This document shows, piece by piece, positions 1 through 8,077 of a stretch of DNA of 64,000 bases. The DNA comes from Knoellia remsis (lineage in GTDB: Bacteria; Actinomycetota; Actinomycetes; Actinomycetales; Dermatophilaceae). The notes beneath the pieces are model-generated. The model was not told where the DNA came from. It did not search any database and saw only the letters and a program-made list of their open reading frames with translations. Location of the stretch: NCBI RefSeq assembly GCF_003002895.1, contig NZ_PVTI01000009.1, positions 1-64,000 of the forward strand, in the 5' to 3' direction. A program made the translations under genes and the position numbers. How positions within the stretch are numbered: position 1 is the stretch's first letter; every line of letters starts with the position of its first letter.

Positions 1-217
1 CGGCGCGAGTGTCCAGGTCCCGGTGCCGGTACCCGTTGCGGCTATTGGTGCGGTCCGGGCTACGGGTGCCGTACTCGGCACCGCACACGCTATCGGCCTG
101 CGCCGACAGCAGCGCGTTGATGAACGTGGTCAGCAGATCGCGCATCAGGTCCGGGCTGGCCTGGGCGAGCTGGTCGTGCAGGAAGACGGCAGGGTCGATA
201 CTGGTGTTCGCGGTCAT
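1..217 (-). CDS. IS256-family (mutator-type) transposase, N-terminal part only
   Basis: The frame opens at ATG 217 and runs off the left edge of the window, leaving 72 residues. It reads like the N-terminus of IS256-type DDE transposases: a helical segment (DLLTTFINALLSAQAD) followed by the typical stretch with CGAEYG, RSPDRTNSRNGYR and HRD. The protein would cut and join the ends of its own element. The catalytic DDE residues lie outside the window, so intactness cannot be judged. It is transcribed leftward, and the DNA to its right should be the end of the element. The family call is by recognition of the N-terminal signature. Confidence 0.8.
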   Translation of the reverse strand, partial: MTANTSIDPAVFLHDQLAQASPDLMRDLLTTFINALLSAQADSVCGAEYGTRSPDRTNSRNGYRHRDLDTRA

Positions 218-335
218 CGCGATGCTCCATTCGAGAGTGCTGTGAGAGGTTCACTCGAAGGATCACGCGGTGACCGCACCTACGTGCGTAGGGACACGCT
301 CACCGGTGTCGTCGTACACCAACCCTATGGACTCA
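1..335 (-). mobile_element. End of an IS256-type insertion sequence (partial)
   Basis: The transposase gene plus about 110 bases upstream of its ATG. Bases 299-335 carry the partly palindromic text GGTGTCGTCGTACACC, which resembles the terminal region of actinobacterial IS256 elements. The exact outer boundary and target duplication cannot be placed because the other end is outside the window. The right limit is approximate. The element ends just short of a 56-bp repeat and tRNA-Ser. Confidence 0.4.
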
Positions 336-349
336 ACTCGGTGGCGGTG

Positions 350-405
350 GGAGCCGCTGTCGCGGCCGCGTTCCTACGTCGCGCGTGCGCTCCAGCTCCC
401 GGCAT
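350..405. repeat. 56-bp repeat copy 1, downstream of tRNA-Ser(CGA)
   Basis: The same length of DNA recurs at 39005-39060 with about 84% identity (47 of 56 bases by eye). The shared core ends in GCGCTCCAGCTCCC. Both copies lie on the 3' side of a minus-strand tRNA gene, just beyond its terminator-like hairpin. No coding role is apparent. Confidence 0.7.
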
Positions 406-427
406 CCCCTCGGCACTCGCCAACAGG

Positions 428-455
428 AAAAGCCCCGGTCGCGAGCTCCCGGGGC
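428..455 (-). terminator. Intrinsic terminator of tRNA-Ser(CGA)
   Basis: Read on the minus strand, a GCCCCGG / CCGGGGC stem with a ten-base loop is followed directly by TTTT. It begins nine bases beyond the encoded CCA of the tRNA, which is the usual place for its terminator. Confidence 0.8.
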
Positions 456-464
456 AATTCCAGT

Positions 465-554
465 TGGCGGTGGCGGTGGGATTTGAACCCACGGTGGGCG
501 TGAACCCACACACGCTTTCGAGGCGTGCTCCTTAGGCCGCTCGGACACACCACC
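465..554 (-). tRNA. tRNA-Ser(CGA), with encoded CCA
   Basis: The acceptor stem GGTGGTG pairs with CGCCACC, the anticodon loop CTCGAAA gives anticodon CGA, there is a long variable arm typical of serine tRNA, and the T-arm is GTGGG-TTCAAAT-CCCAC. The 3' CCA is encoded (467-465). A TATCCT -10-like box lies just upstream (minus strand, 567-562). The CGA anticodon reads UCG codons, which are common in this GC-rich DNA. Confidence 0.95.
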
Positions 555-603
555 GCGAAGCAGGATACGCAACCCGTCCGCCGAGACGAAATCGGGGCAC
601 GCG

Positions 604-1326
604 TCAGGACTTGGCGGCGAGGAGCTGTTCCATGGCCCGGATCTCGGCCGTCTGGGCGGTCTCCATCGCCGTCGCCAGCGTGACGACCTCCTCGCGGTCC
701 GAGCGGGCCAGCACGGCCTCGGCCATCTCGATCCCGCCTCGGTGGTGCGGGATCATCAGCGACAGGAAGATCTTGTCCGCCTCGACGCTCGTCGCCGCCC
801 GCAGCCGGTCGAGGTCCGCGGGCGAGGCCATGCCCGGCATCGGCACCGGGTCGCCCGACACCGAGGTCGGGGACGCCGACGCTCCGCCGGCGTGGTGCTC
901 GCCGCCCATCCAGGCCATCGGCGGCTGCGACCCGGTGGGGGAGAGCCCCCACAGCTGGAGCCAGGCGAACATCTGCCCGATCTGGCCCTGCTGGCTGGTC
1001 GCGATGTCCTCGGCGAGCTTGCGTATTTCCGGGTCCTGCGTCCGCTCCATGACGAGCAGCGACATCTGCACCGCCTGCGCGTGGTGGGTCTGCATGTCCC
1101 GCGCGAACCCCGCCTCCGCTGACCCGTCGATCGGGAACCCGTCGCGCCCGAACAACCCCCAGCCGAGCACGAGCCCGGCGAGCAGCGCCACCGACGACAA
1201 CAACGCGGCGAGACCGAGGACCTCGGCGCGCGAGCGACCCCGCGGACCGGCACCGTCCACCGACGCGTCGAGGTCGTCCTCGCCGTCGATGGAGGTGTCG
1301 GTCACCGCGGAGTCGCGCTCGGTCAC
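604..1326 (-). CDS. DUF305 family membrane-anchored protein
   Basis: A 240-residue protein with a short acidic cytoplasmic N-terminus, one hydrophobic segment at about residues 37-60, then an extracytoplasmic domain. DUF305 proteins are ferritin-like helical proteins often linked to copper or other metals. The expected histidine-rich motifs are visible, HHAQAV near residue 81 and PHHRGG near 193. The GTG start overlaps the stop of the upstream DUF3105 gene (GTGA), so the two are translationally coupled, as is common for this pair in actinobacteria. The substrate or metal is not known. Confidence 0.9.
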   Translation of the reverse strand: MTERDSAVTDTSIDGEDDLDASVDGAGPRGRSRAEVLGLAALLSSVALLAGLVLGWGLFGRDGFPIDGSAEAGFARDMQTHHAQAVQMSLLVMERTQDPEIRKLAEDIATSQQGQIGQMFAWLQLWGLSPTGSQPPMAWMGGEHHAGGASASPTSVSGDPVPMPGMASPADLDRLRAATSVEADKIFLSLMIPHHRGGIEMAEAVLARSDREEVVTLATAMETAQTAEIRAMEQLLAAKS

Positions 1327-2063
1327 GACGCGGACGGGCTCGCGCTCGGCGACGGCTGGGTCGAGGGGCCGACGGGGGCGTCACCGGTCGGAGCCGGCGA
1401 GGCGCCCGGCATACCCTCACCGGTCGGCAGGTCCGAGCCGTCGGTGCCATTGGTGCACAGCGCATTCGGCTCCGGCGTCTGCGGGCCCTGGCGGAACTCC
1501 TTGACGAACTCCTCGATGCGCGGGTCGTCGGCACCGGTGAGCTGGAGCTGCTTGCCCCACGCCGAGATGAACGCCGGTGCCTTGAGGCCCTCGTAGGGCG
1601 ACAGCAGGGTGTACGTGTCCGGCAGGAGGTCCTTGAACTTGTCGACCTGCTCCTTGGGGAGGTCCGGGCGGTAGGTGATCCACACGGCGCCGTGCTCGAG
1701 CGAGTGGACGGCGTTCTCGTTGGGCACCGGCTTGTCGTAGACGCCGCAGTTGAGCCACACCGGGTGGTGCTCGCCGCCGACGGGCGGGTCCTCCTTGTAG
1801 TCCACCTTCGTCTGGACGTGCGCACCGCCGTCGTACTTGTAGGACTTCACCGCGGCGAGGCTGGGCGTGTCCTTCTGGTCACGGATGATGGCGAACGCCA
1901 CGGCGCCGACGATGATCGCGATGGTCACCGCCGCCGCGCCCCAGATGGCGCCGAGGCGGCGGCGGTCCTTGCGCTGCTGCTCCTTGCGCATCTGCGCGAC
2001 GCGGTCGGTCGCTGCGCGCTGGGCCGCGCGTGCCTTCTTGCTGCCACTGCCGGACGGGGCCAC
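1323..2063 (-). CDS. DUF3105 family membrane protein
   Basis: A 246-residue protein starting at GTG 2063 behind AGGAG. It has a basic N-terminal helix (residues 8-36), one membrane segment (about 37-62), then the DUF3105 domain with its hallmark PPVGGEHHPVWLNCG and HSLEHGAVWITY stretches, and a Pro/Ser/Ala-rich tail. The paired histidines and a cysteine suggest metal binding, but no activity is established. It is the first gene of a two-gene operon with the DUF305 protein. Confidence 0.9.
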   Translation of the reverse strand: MAPSGSGSKKARAAQRAATDRVAQMRKEQQRKDRRRLGAIWGAAAVTIAIIVGAVAFAIIRDQKDTPSLAAVKSYKYDGGAHVQTKVDYKEDPPVGGEHHPVWLNCGVYDKPVPNENAVHSLEHGAVWITYRPDLPKEQVDKFKDLLPDTYTLLSPYEGLKAPAFISAWGKQLQLTGADDPRIEEFVKEFRQGPQTPEPNALCTNGTDGSDLPTGEGMPGASPAPTGDAPVGPSTQPSPSASPSAS

Positions 2064-2139
2064 GAGAACTCCTGTTGGTCGATCGGTGTCGGGTGAGATT
2101 GTCGCCTATTCGCCTGTCGGGCGCTCGCGGCAGGCCCGA

Positions 2140-3276
2140 TCAGGCCACCCAGTGCCGGGTCGCGACCGCCCAGGTCGCCGCGAGAAGGAGGACGGCGCAC
2201 AGCCCCAGCCCCACGGCATACAGGCGTCGGTATGCCGGCCGCTCGCCGAGCGTCGCCAGCGCGAGGATCGCGGGGAACCGGGTGAGGGCGTAGCGCGGGG
2301 CCGAGACCCAGAGGGTCGAGCACAGGACGACCCCGACACTGAGGCCGAGGTAGGTCAGCTCCGGCCAACGCCGCTGTCGCCCCAGGAGAACGCAGACGGC
2401 GACACCGCCGAGGATGGCGACGATGTCGGCCGCGCGGCTTGCGGCGAGCCACGCGTTCGGACTGTCGAGCAGCGAGCGCCAGGCCGCGGCCAGCCCCTCC
2501 CACGGCCATGTCGTCGTGCGGTCCCAGCCGCGCTCCTCGGCCTCGCGCTACGCGTTCCACGAGCCGGTGCGTGCGTGCAGGTAGGTGACGAACGCGGCGA
2601 CCGGCACCGCCGGGAGGCCGAGCGCGAGGACATCCCACCGCGGTCGGGGACGCCCGTCGCGGTGCCACTGCACGGCATACAGGACGACGAGACCGGCTGC
2701 GAGGAAGAGGCCATTGACGCGCACCCCGGTCGCGAGCGCCGCGAGCAGCCCGGCCCACCACCAGTGGCGACGGGTCGCGAGCAGCCACGCCCCGAGGGCG
2801 AGGGCGAGGAAGAGTGCCTCGGTGTAGATGGCGACGAGGAAGAAGCCGGTGGGCAGGAGCGCGAGGAGCCAGACCGCGCGCGACGCGGCGAGCGGCCCTC
2901 CGCGGGCGTCGTCGGTGACGAGCCGCCACAGCAGGCCCGCCGCGACGGCGCCGGCGACGAGACTGACGAGCAGGCCTGCGGCGGTGACGTTGCCGCCGAG
3001 GACGGGTGCCGTCGCTGCCATCGTGGCCGGGTAGCCGGGGAAGAATGCCTGGTCGCAGCAGTCCAGGCCGGGCGGCAGGTAGCCTAGGGTCGCGATCCGG
3101 ACATAGTGGTAGCTGTCCCACGCCGCGAACCGGTCGAGCCACCAGGTCCCGGTCGCCCACTCGTGGTCGACCGCACCCTGGCCGGCCGCGGCCGCCATGA
3201 CGAGCAGGGTTGCGCCGAGGGCGATCCGGGACGCGAGGAACGCAGCGGCGGCCCGGACCGCCGGCGAGGTGGGCAC
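2140..3276 (-). pseudogene. PIG-V/mannosyltransferase-like membrane glycosyltransferase interrupted by an amber codon
   Basis: From GTG 3276 the frame encodes a multi-pass protein with WDSYHYVRIATLGY and AFFPGYP, typical of actinobacterial PIG-V-like polyprenyl-phosphate mannosyltransferases (GT-C fold, luminal N-terminal loop with catalytic acid). A TAG at 2550-2548 stops it after about 242 residues. Without any frame change, another 135 codons of the same hydrophobic style follow (WPWEGLAAAW, SAPRYALTRFPAILALATLG) to a TGA at 2142. One base change (CAG to TAG) or a base-calling error would explain this. It overlaps no other gene and follows the LytR_C gene by two bases. Confidence 0.75.
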
Positions 3277-3278
3277 GG

Positions 3279-3863
3279 TCAGCCGGTGGTCGACGCGCTG
3301 GCGGTGCTGCGGGAGGGGCTGGTGGAGGCGCTCGGGTCGGGGCACATCGGCTTGCCCGTCGGCGAGGGCAGGGGAGCGAGGGACGTGAACTTCGCCCCGA
3401 GGACGAGGTCGACGCTGGTGTCCTTGCGCTTGTCCGGAACCAGGGTCGCGCCCTTGCCGGCCATGGGCACGACGAGCTCGGCGCGGCCCTTGCCGCTGGG
3501 GCCGAAGCGCACCTCGGCCGGGCCGGCGACGGCGCGCCCCAGCGGGTCGTTCGCGACCTTGCCGACGGAGAACCCGCGCTCCCGCAGGGCTGCGGCGGTG
3601 CGGCCGGCGAGGCCCTCCTTCTTGGTGGCGTTGTAGACGTTGACCTTGGTGTTGGCCGGTGTTGGGCGCTTCGGGTCGAAGGGCGTGCAGGACGACTCGG
3701 CGTTCGCGGCCGAGCCGCCCCCTGGCTCGGAGGAGGCGCGGTAGTAGGAGTACGCGTACCAGAACGCGAAGAAGAGCATGAGCAGGACGACGAGGATGGT
3801 CGTCGACGCGCGCTTCTGCTGCTGCCGGTGCCGCAGCTCGGCGGTGAGTTCGCGGTCGGACAT
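3279..3863 (-). CDS. LytR_C-domain membrane protein
   Basis: A 194-residue protein with a basic cytoplasmic N-terminus, one membrane segment (residues 21-42, rich in LLMLFFAFWY), then a LytR_C domain. The domain opens with KVNVYNAT near residue 74, contains LRERGFSVGKVAND, and closes with the typical VDLVLGAKF. LytR_C domains are found at the C-end of LCP cell-wall ligases or alone, as here. Their ligand is unknown. A second family member lies at 35812-36846. The tail is Ser/Thr/Pro-rich. The start follows a GGGGAG ribosome site. Confidence 0.85.
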   Translation of the reverse strand: MSDRELTAELRHRQQQKRASTTILVVLLMLFFAFWYAYSYYRASSEPGGGSAANAESSCTPFDPKRPTPANTKVNVYNATKKEGLAGRTAAALRERGFSVGKVANDPLGRAVAGPAEVRFGPSGKGRAELVVPMAGKGATLVPDKRKDTSVDLVLGAKFTSLAPLPSPTGKPMCPDPSASTSPSRSTASASTTG

Positions 3864-3884
3864 CTGCTCCCCTGTCTGGACTTC

Positions 3885-3947
3885 GGCTCGGCTGGTCTGG
3901 CTCGGCTGGTCTGGCTCGGCTGGTCGGCCCGGCTGGTCGGCTCGGCT
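3885..3947. repeat. Short tandem repeat, 13-14 bp unit, four and a half copies
   Basis: Units GGCTCGGCTGGTCT at 3885 and 3899 are followed by 13-base variants at 3913 and 3926 and a partial unit at 3939. The array fills the gap between the VapB-like gene and the LytR_C gene. It would lie in the 5' leader of the latter. Confidence 0.85.
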
Positions 3948-4239
3948 ACTCGATGACGAGGACGCGCGCGTGCAGCGTCGGTCGCTGGTGGAGGGCGGCG
4001 CGCAGGGCGCGGTGCAGGCCGTCCTCGAGGTAGAGCGTCCCCTCGTACTCGACGACGTGGGCGAAGAGGTCGCCGTAGAACGTCGAGTCCTCCGAGAGCA
4101 GCATGCCGAGGTCGAGGGTGCGCTTCGTCGTGACGAGGTCGTCGAGCCGGACGAGCCGCGGCGGGACGTTGGACCACTGGCGTGCGCTGTACCCGTGCTC
4201 GGGGTAGGGACGCGTGTCGCCGACGGCCTTGAAGATCAC
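3946..4239 (-). CDS. Conserved actinobacterial small protein (VapB-antitoxin-like label)
   Basis: About 97 residues from GTG 4239. The frame is open further upstream, but homologues I recall begin at this IFKAVGD. It contains PPRLVRLDDLVTTKRTLDL, DSTFYGDLFAHVV and LYLEDGLHRALRAAL, a strongly conserved pattern in actinobacteria. Databases sometimes label it a type II antitoxin of the VapB family. No toxin gene lies beside it, and its size and sequence do not look like a ribbon-helix-helix protein, so that function is unproven. Confidence 0.7.
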   Translation of the reverse strand: MIFKAVGDTRPYPEHGYSARQWSNVPPRLVRLDDLVTTKRTLDLGMLLSEDSTFYGDLFAHVVEYEGTLYLEDGLHRALRAALHQRPTLHARVLVIE

Positions 4240-4410
4240 GCCCGCCACTGTATGCGGCCATTCTCGGGCGGCGCGCGCCGCCGGGCGGGCCGTGAGCGCA
4301 CCGTGACCTACCCGTTCGGGCGGTGGCCGGATCGGCCCTCGTTGATTAGCGTCTCGTCTCATCATGTGGGCCACAGCGTGGTGGTCCACGGCAACAGGAG
4401 GAAGTCATCC

Positions 4411-5934
4411 ATGCGAGCTCCCCGTCGCAGTGCCATCGCCGGTCTGGCGTTGGCCGGTCTGACCCTGACCACCATCGGTGTCGGACCCGCCCAAGCGGGC
4501 AACCCCAACAACTCGGCCAAGATGCGCAAGGCCGTCACCGTGGACGCGGTCATGAACCACCTCGAGCAGTTCCAGGAGATCGCGGACGCCAATGACGGCA
4601 ACCGCGCCGCTGGCACCTCGGGCTACGACGCCTCGGCCGACTACGTCCAAGGCGTCCTCGAGGCCGCCGGTTACGAGGTCACCCGGCAGTACTTCGAGTT
4701 CGAGTACCAGGAGCCGGGTGAGGTCGAGCAGATCTCACCGACGCCGACGCAGTACGTGTCCAACACCGCGACCGGCTCGGGTGCGGGCGACGTCACCGCC
4801 CAGGTGACCGCCGTCGACATCCAGCTCGGGCTGGGCAACACCAGCACCTCGGGCTGCCAGGAGTCCGACTTCGCGGGCTTCCCCGTGGGCAACATCGCGC
4901 TGATCCAGCGCGGCGGCTGCGACTTCGGCGCCAAGGCCGACAACGCCGAGGCCGCCGGAGCGAGCGCCGTCATCATCTTCAACCAGGGCAACACGACCGC
5001 CGACGACCGCAACGGTCCGGTCAACGCGACCCTGGGCAAGTACGACGTCAACATCCCCGTCGCCGGCGTCAGCTATCTCGCCGGCGTCGACCTCAGTGAC
5101 CCGGCCACGACCGTCGCGCGCGTCTACGCCGCACCCATCGAGATGCGCGAGACCTACAACCTCATCGCGCAGACGGACACCGGCCGCACCGACAACGTCG
5201 TCATGCTCGGCGCCCACCTCGACGGCGCGTTCGAGGGTCCCGGCATCAACGACAACGGCAGCGGCGCCGCGGCCCTGCTCGAGACCGCGGTCCAGCTCGC
5301 CGAGGTCAAGAAGCTCAACAACGCCGTCCGCTTCGCGTTCTGGGGTGCGGAGGAGCTCGGGCTCCTCGGGTCGAACTACTACGTCGAGGACCTCGTGGCC
5401 AACAACCCGGCCGAGCTCGACAACATCGCCACCTACCTCAACTTCGACATGGTGGGCTCGCCCAACTACAAGATCGGGGTCTACGACGCCGACCAGTCCA
5501 CCTACCCGGCCCCGACCGGCGTGCCGATCCCGGCCGGCTCGATCGAGACCGAGGACGTCCTGACCGACTACTTCGACTCCGTCGGGCAGCCGTGGGTGGA
5601 CACGGAGTTCTCCGGACGCTCCGACTACCAGGCGTTCATCGTCAACGGCATCCCGGCCTCCGGCCTCTTCACCGGAGCCGAGCAGCCGAAGACCGCTGCC
5701 GAGCAGGAGCTCTTCGGCGGGCAGGCGGGCGTCGCCTACGACGTGAACTACCACGGTGCCGGCGACGACATCGACAACGTCAGCCGTGAGGCGCTCGACA
5801 TCAACAGCGACGCCATCGCGCACGCCGCGATCACGCTCGCGATGAGCACCGAGACGATCAACGGCAAGCGCAGCGCCGGCAAGTCCGGCAAGCCGCACCC
5901 GAAGTTCGACGCCACCGGGAGGGCCGCCGCCTGA
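4411..5934 (+). CDS. Secreted M28 zinc aminopeptidase with PA domain
   Basis: A 507-residue preprotein starting at ATG 4411, nine bases after AGGAGG. The signal peptide ends near AQAG (about residue 29). A protease-associated domain (about 120-240, with IQRGGCDFGAKADNAEAAGA) is inserted before the M28 catalytic half. The two-zinc site is recognisable: GAHLDG, GINDNGSG, WGAEELG (catalytic Glu pair), YLNFDMVGSPN and YHGAGDD. It resembles Streptomyces griseus-type leucine aminopeptidases and should remove N-terminal residues from extracellular peptides. It appears monocistronic, ending in a strong hairpin. Confidence 0.95.
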   Translation: MRAPRRSAIAGLALAGLTLTTIGVGPAQAGNPNNSAKMRKAVTVDAVMNHLEQFQEIADANDGNRAAGTSGYDASADYVQGVLEAAGYEVTRQYFEFEYQEPGEVEQISPTPTQYVSNTATGSGAGDVTAQVTAVDIQLGLGNTSTSGCQESDFAGFPVGNIALIQRGGCDFGAKADNAEAAGASAVIIFNQGNTTADDRNGPVNATLGKYDVNIPVAGVSYLAGVDLSDPATTVARVYAAPIEMRETYNLIAQTDTGRTDNVVMLGAHLDGAFEGPGINDNGSGAAALLETAVQLAEVKKLNNAVRFAFWGAEELGLLGSNYYVEDLVANNPAELDNIATYLNFDMVGSPNYKIGVYDADQSTYPAPTGVPIPAGSIETEDVLTDYFDSVGQPWVDTEFSGRSDYQAFIVNGIPASGLFTGAEQPKTAAEQELFGGQAGVAYDVNYHGAGDDIDNVSREALDINSDAIAHAAITLAMSTETINGKRSAGKSGKPHPKFDATGRAAA

Positions 5935-5966
5935 CCGTGCGCTGACGCGCACCTGCGTGACCAGCC

Positions 5967-6012
5967 GGTATGCCGTCCGCTCGCCCTCGCAGGGGCGCGC
6001 GGGCGGCATACC
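5967..6012 (+). terminator. Inverted repeat after the aminopeptidase gene
   Basis: Arms 5967-5986 and 5993-6012 (20 bases, two non-Watson-Crick positions) begin GGTATGCCG and end CGGCATACC. It lies 33 bases after the stop codon. There is no T-tract, as is often the case in high-GC actinobacteria. The arms carry the GTATGCCG word that recurs throughout the window. Confidence 0.6.
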
Positions 6013-6099
6013 GCCTTCCGGCAGCCCCCGGCCGGCCTGTGTCGAGGGCCTCCACGGCGTCCGCTGACGGTATGCCGGGTGCGCACTAGAGTGCGGAGC

Positions 6100-7848
6100 G
6101 TGACCGAGAACGCGACGCCAGAGACGCCCGCCACCGACGCCGCTCCGGCGGACACGCCCGACGCCGCTCCGGCGGACGCACCCGCCGCAGAGGCACCCGC
6201 GACGGAGGCGCCTACGGCCGAGAAGGCATCCACCGAGACGCCCGCCGAGAAGGCGCCCGCGGCCCAGAAGAGCTCGGGCGGCCCCATCCTCGACGAGATC
6301 CGGGCGGGGTACGCCTTCGACGGGCCGTCGCTCAACTTCGGCGCGGCCGTCGTCGAGAACACGGCCTACGCCGATGCGCCCGTGCAGATCCCGCTCGCGG
6401 TCCTCAACCGGCACGGCCTCGTCGCCGGCGCCACCGGCACCGGCAAGACCAAGACCCTGCAGCTCATGGCCGAGCAGCTCGCCGGCCAGGGCGTCCCCGT
6501 CTTCCTCGCCGACATCAAGGGCGACCTCTCCGGCCTCGCCAGCCCGGGCGAGGCCAACGACAAGGTGACCCAGCGCGCACAGGACGTCGGGCAGGACTGG
6601 CAGCCCACGGCATACGCGACCGAGTTCCTCAGCCTCGGCGGCCAGGGCAAGGGCGTGCCGATCCGCGCGACGATCACCGACTTCGGGCCCACGCTGCTCG
6701 CCAAGGTGCTCGGCCTCAACGACACCCAGGAGTCGAGCCTCGGCCTCGTCTTCCACTACGCCGACAAGAACGGCCTCGCGCTGCTCGACCTCAAGGACCT
6801 GCGCGCCGTCATCCAGTTTCTCACGAGCGACGAGGGCAAGCCGGAGCTCAAGGCCCTCGGTGGTCTGTCGAGCGCGACGGCGGGCGTGATCCTGCGTGAG
6901 CTCATCGCGTTCGAGGACCAGGGAGCGGATGCGTTCTTCGGCGAGCCGGCGTTCGAGACCACCGACCTGCTGCGCACGACCTCCGACGGCAAGGGCTTGA
7001 TCACCTGCCTCGAGCTGCCCGGGGTGCAGGACCGGCCGGCCCTGTTCTCGACCTTCCTCATGTGGCTGCTCGCGGACCTCTTCCAAGACCTGCCCGAGGT
7101 CGGCGACGTCGACAAGCCCAAGCTCGTCTTCTTCTTCGACGAGGCGCACCTGCTCTTCGCCGACGCGAGCAAGGCGTTCCTCGACTCGATCGAGCAGACC
7201 GTGCGGCTCATCCGGTCCAAGGGGGTCGGCGTCTTCTTCGTGACGCAGTCGCCGCGTGACGTGCCGTCGGGCGTCCTCGCGCAGCTCGGCAACCGGGTCC
7301 AGCACGCCCTGCGCGCCTTCACCCCGGACGACGCCAAGGCGCTGAAGTCGGCCGTCAAGACCTACCCGCACACGCAGTACGACCTCGAGAAGCTGCTCAC
7401 TTCGCTCGGCACCGGTGAGGCGGTCGTGACCGTCCTGTCCGAGAAGGGCGCGCCGACTCCGGTGGCGTGGACGCGCATGCGGGCGCCGCAGTCGCTCATG
7501 GCGCCGTCGCCCGAGGCGCTCGTCGACCAGACGATCGCCGCGTCGTCGATCGCGGGGAAGTATGCCGCGGTGACCGATCGCGAGTCGGCCTACGAGAAGC
7601 TCGCGGCGCGCGTGCAGGCGACGACGCCTCCGGCGTCCGGCGAGGCGGCCGGCACCGGGACTCCGGCGCCGGCTCCCGCGCCCTCGGGTGGCAAGGCTCC
7701 GGCACGCAAGCAGGCCCAGCCCAAGGAGGACCCGGGTCTCGTCGAGCAGGTCGTGAAGTCGAGCGCGTTCAAGTCGGCACTGCGCTCGGCCGGCACGGTC
7801 ATCGGCCGCGAGATCACCCGCTCGATCTTCGGCACCCGCCGCCGCTGA
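6100..7848 (+). CDS. HerA-like helicase/ATPase (DUF853, YjgR family)
   Basis: A 582-residue protein from GTG 6100 (GGAG just upstream). The first 60 residues are an Ala/Pro/Glu-rich low-complexity leader. The ATPase core has Walker A GATGTGKTKT (about residue 112), Walker B-like LVFFFDEAHLLF, and FFVTQSPRDVP, all typical of the cytoplasmic HerA/YjgR group. A Pro/Ala linker leads to a basic C-tail with REITRSIFGTRRR, conserved in the family. The role is unclear and is thought to involve DNA or protein translocation as a ring. The last 34 bases are duplicated just after the gene. Confidence 0.9.
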   Translation: MTENATPETPATDAAPADTPDAAPADAPAAEAPATEAPTAEKASTETPAEKAPAAQKSSGGPILDEIRAGYAFDGPSLNFGAAVVENTAYADAPVQIPLAVLNRHGLVAGATGTGKTKTLQLMAEQLAGQGVPVFLADIKGDLSGLASPGEANDKVTQRAQDVGQDWQPTAYATEFLSLGGQGKGVPIRATITDFGPTLLAKVLGLNDTQESSLGLVFHYADKNGLALLDLKDLRAVIQFLTSDEGKPELKALGGLSSATAGVILRELIAFEDQGADAFFGEPAFETTDLLRTTSDGKGLITCLELPGVQDRPALFSTFLMWLLADLFQDLPEVGDVDKPKLVFFFDEAHLLFADASKAFLDSIEQTVRLIRSKGVGVFFVTQSPRDVPSGVLAQLGNRVQHALRAFTPDDAKALKSAVKTYPHTQYDLEKLLTSLGTGEAVVTVLSEKGAPTPVAWTRMRAPQSLMAPSPEALVDQTIAASSIAGKYAAVTDRESAYEKLAARVQATTPPASGEAAGTGTPAPAPAPSGGKAPARKQAQPKEDPGLVEQVVKSSAFKSALRSAGTVIGREITRSIFGTRRR

Positions 7849-7886
7849 GCCGCGCTCCATCTTGGGCACCCGCCGCCGCTGAGCCG
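7819..7886 (+). repeat. Tandem 34-bp duplication of the HerA-like gene's 3' end
   Basis: Bases 7819-7852, which include the stop codon of the HerA-like gene, are repeated at 7853-7886 with two mismatches. The second copy lies outside the reading frame after the stop, so protein length is unaffected. Confidence 0.9.
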
Positions 7887-7899
7887 CTGGCGTCGCCAC

Positions 7900-7962
7900 G
7901 ATCTGCGCCGGTCGCGCCACCGGCGCAGATCCTGGTGTGGGGCGCTCCCATGCGAGCGCCCC
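7900..7962 (+). terminator. Two consecutive hairpins downstream of the HerA-like gene
   Basis: The first is a perfect 12-bp stem GATCTGCGCCGG with an eight-base loop (7900-7931). The second is an 8-bp stem GGGGCGCT (7939-7946 with 7955-7962). Together they separate the HerA-like gene from the superoxide dismutase gene. No T-run follows. Confidence 0.55.
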
Positions 7963-8037
7963 TCGGCACACTCTGCGCCGGTGGTCGCGGGCGCGTTGGC
8001 TGAGTGTTCCCCGAGAGTCGGCGACGGTCGGCCTGTC

Positions 8038-8062
8038 GTTGTTGCGAACTCTTTGCAACAAC
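8038..8062 (+). promoter_or_regulatory. Nur-box-like operator upstream of superoxide dismutase
   Basis: An 8-bp inverted repeat, GTTGTTGC at 8038-8045 and GCAACAAC at 8055-8062, contains TTGCGA-N5-TTGCAA. The Streptomyces nickel regulator Nur (Fur family) binds TTGCAA-N5-TTGCAA and represses the iron SOD gene. The site lies immediately before the ribosome-binding sequence. The match is seen in the sequence; regulation by Nur is inferred. Confidence 0.6.
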
Positions 8063-8077
8063 GAGAGGGTCGCGGGC

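Noticed and set aside
3946-4239. Type II antitoxin (VapB) function for the small protein
   Set aside because: No toxin gene is adjacent and the sequence lacks an obvious ribbon-helix-helix start. The label is kept only as a note.
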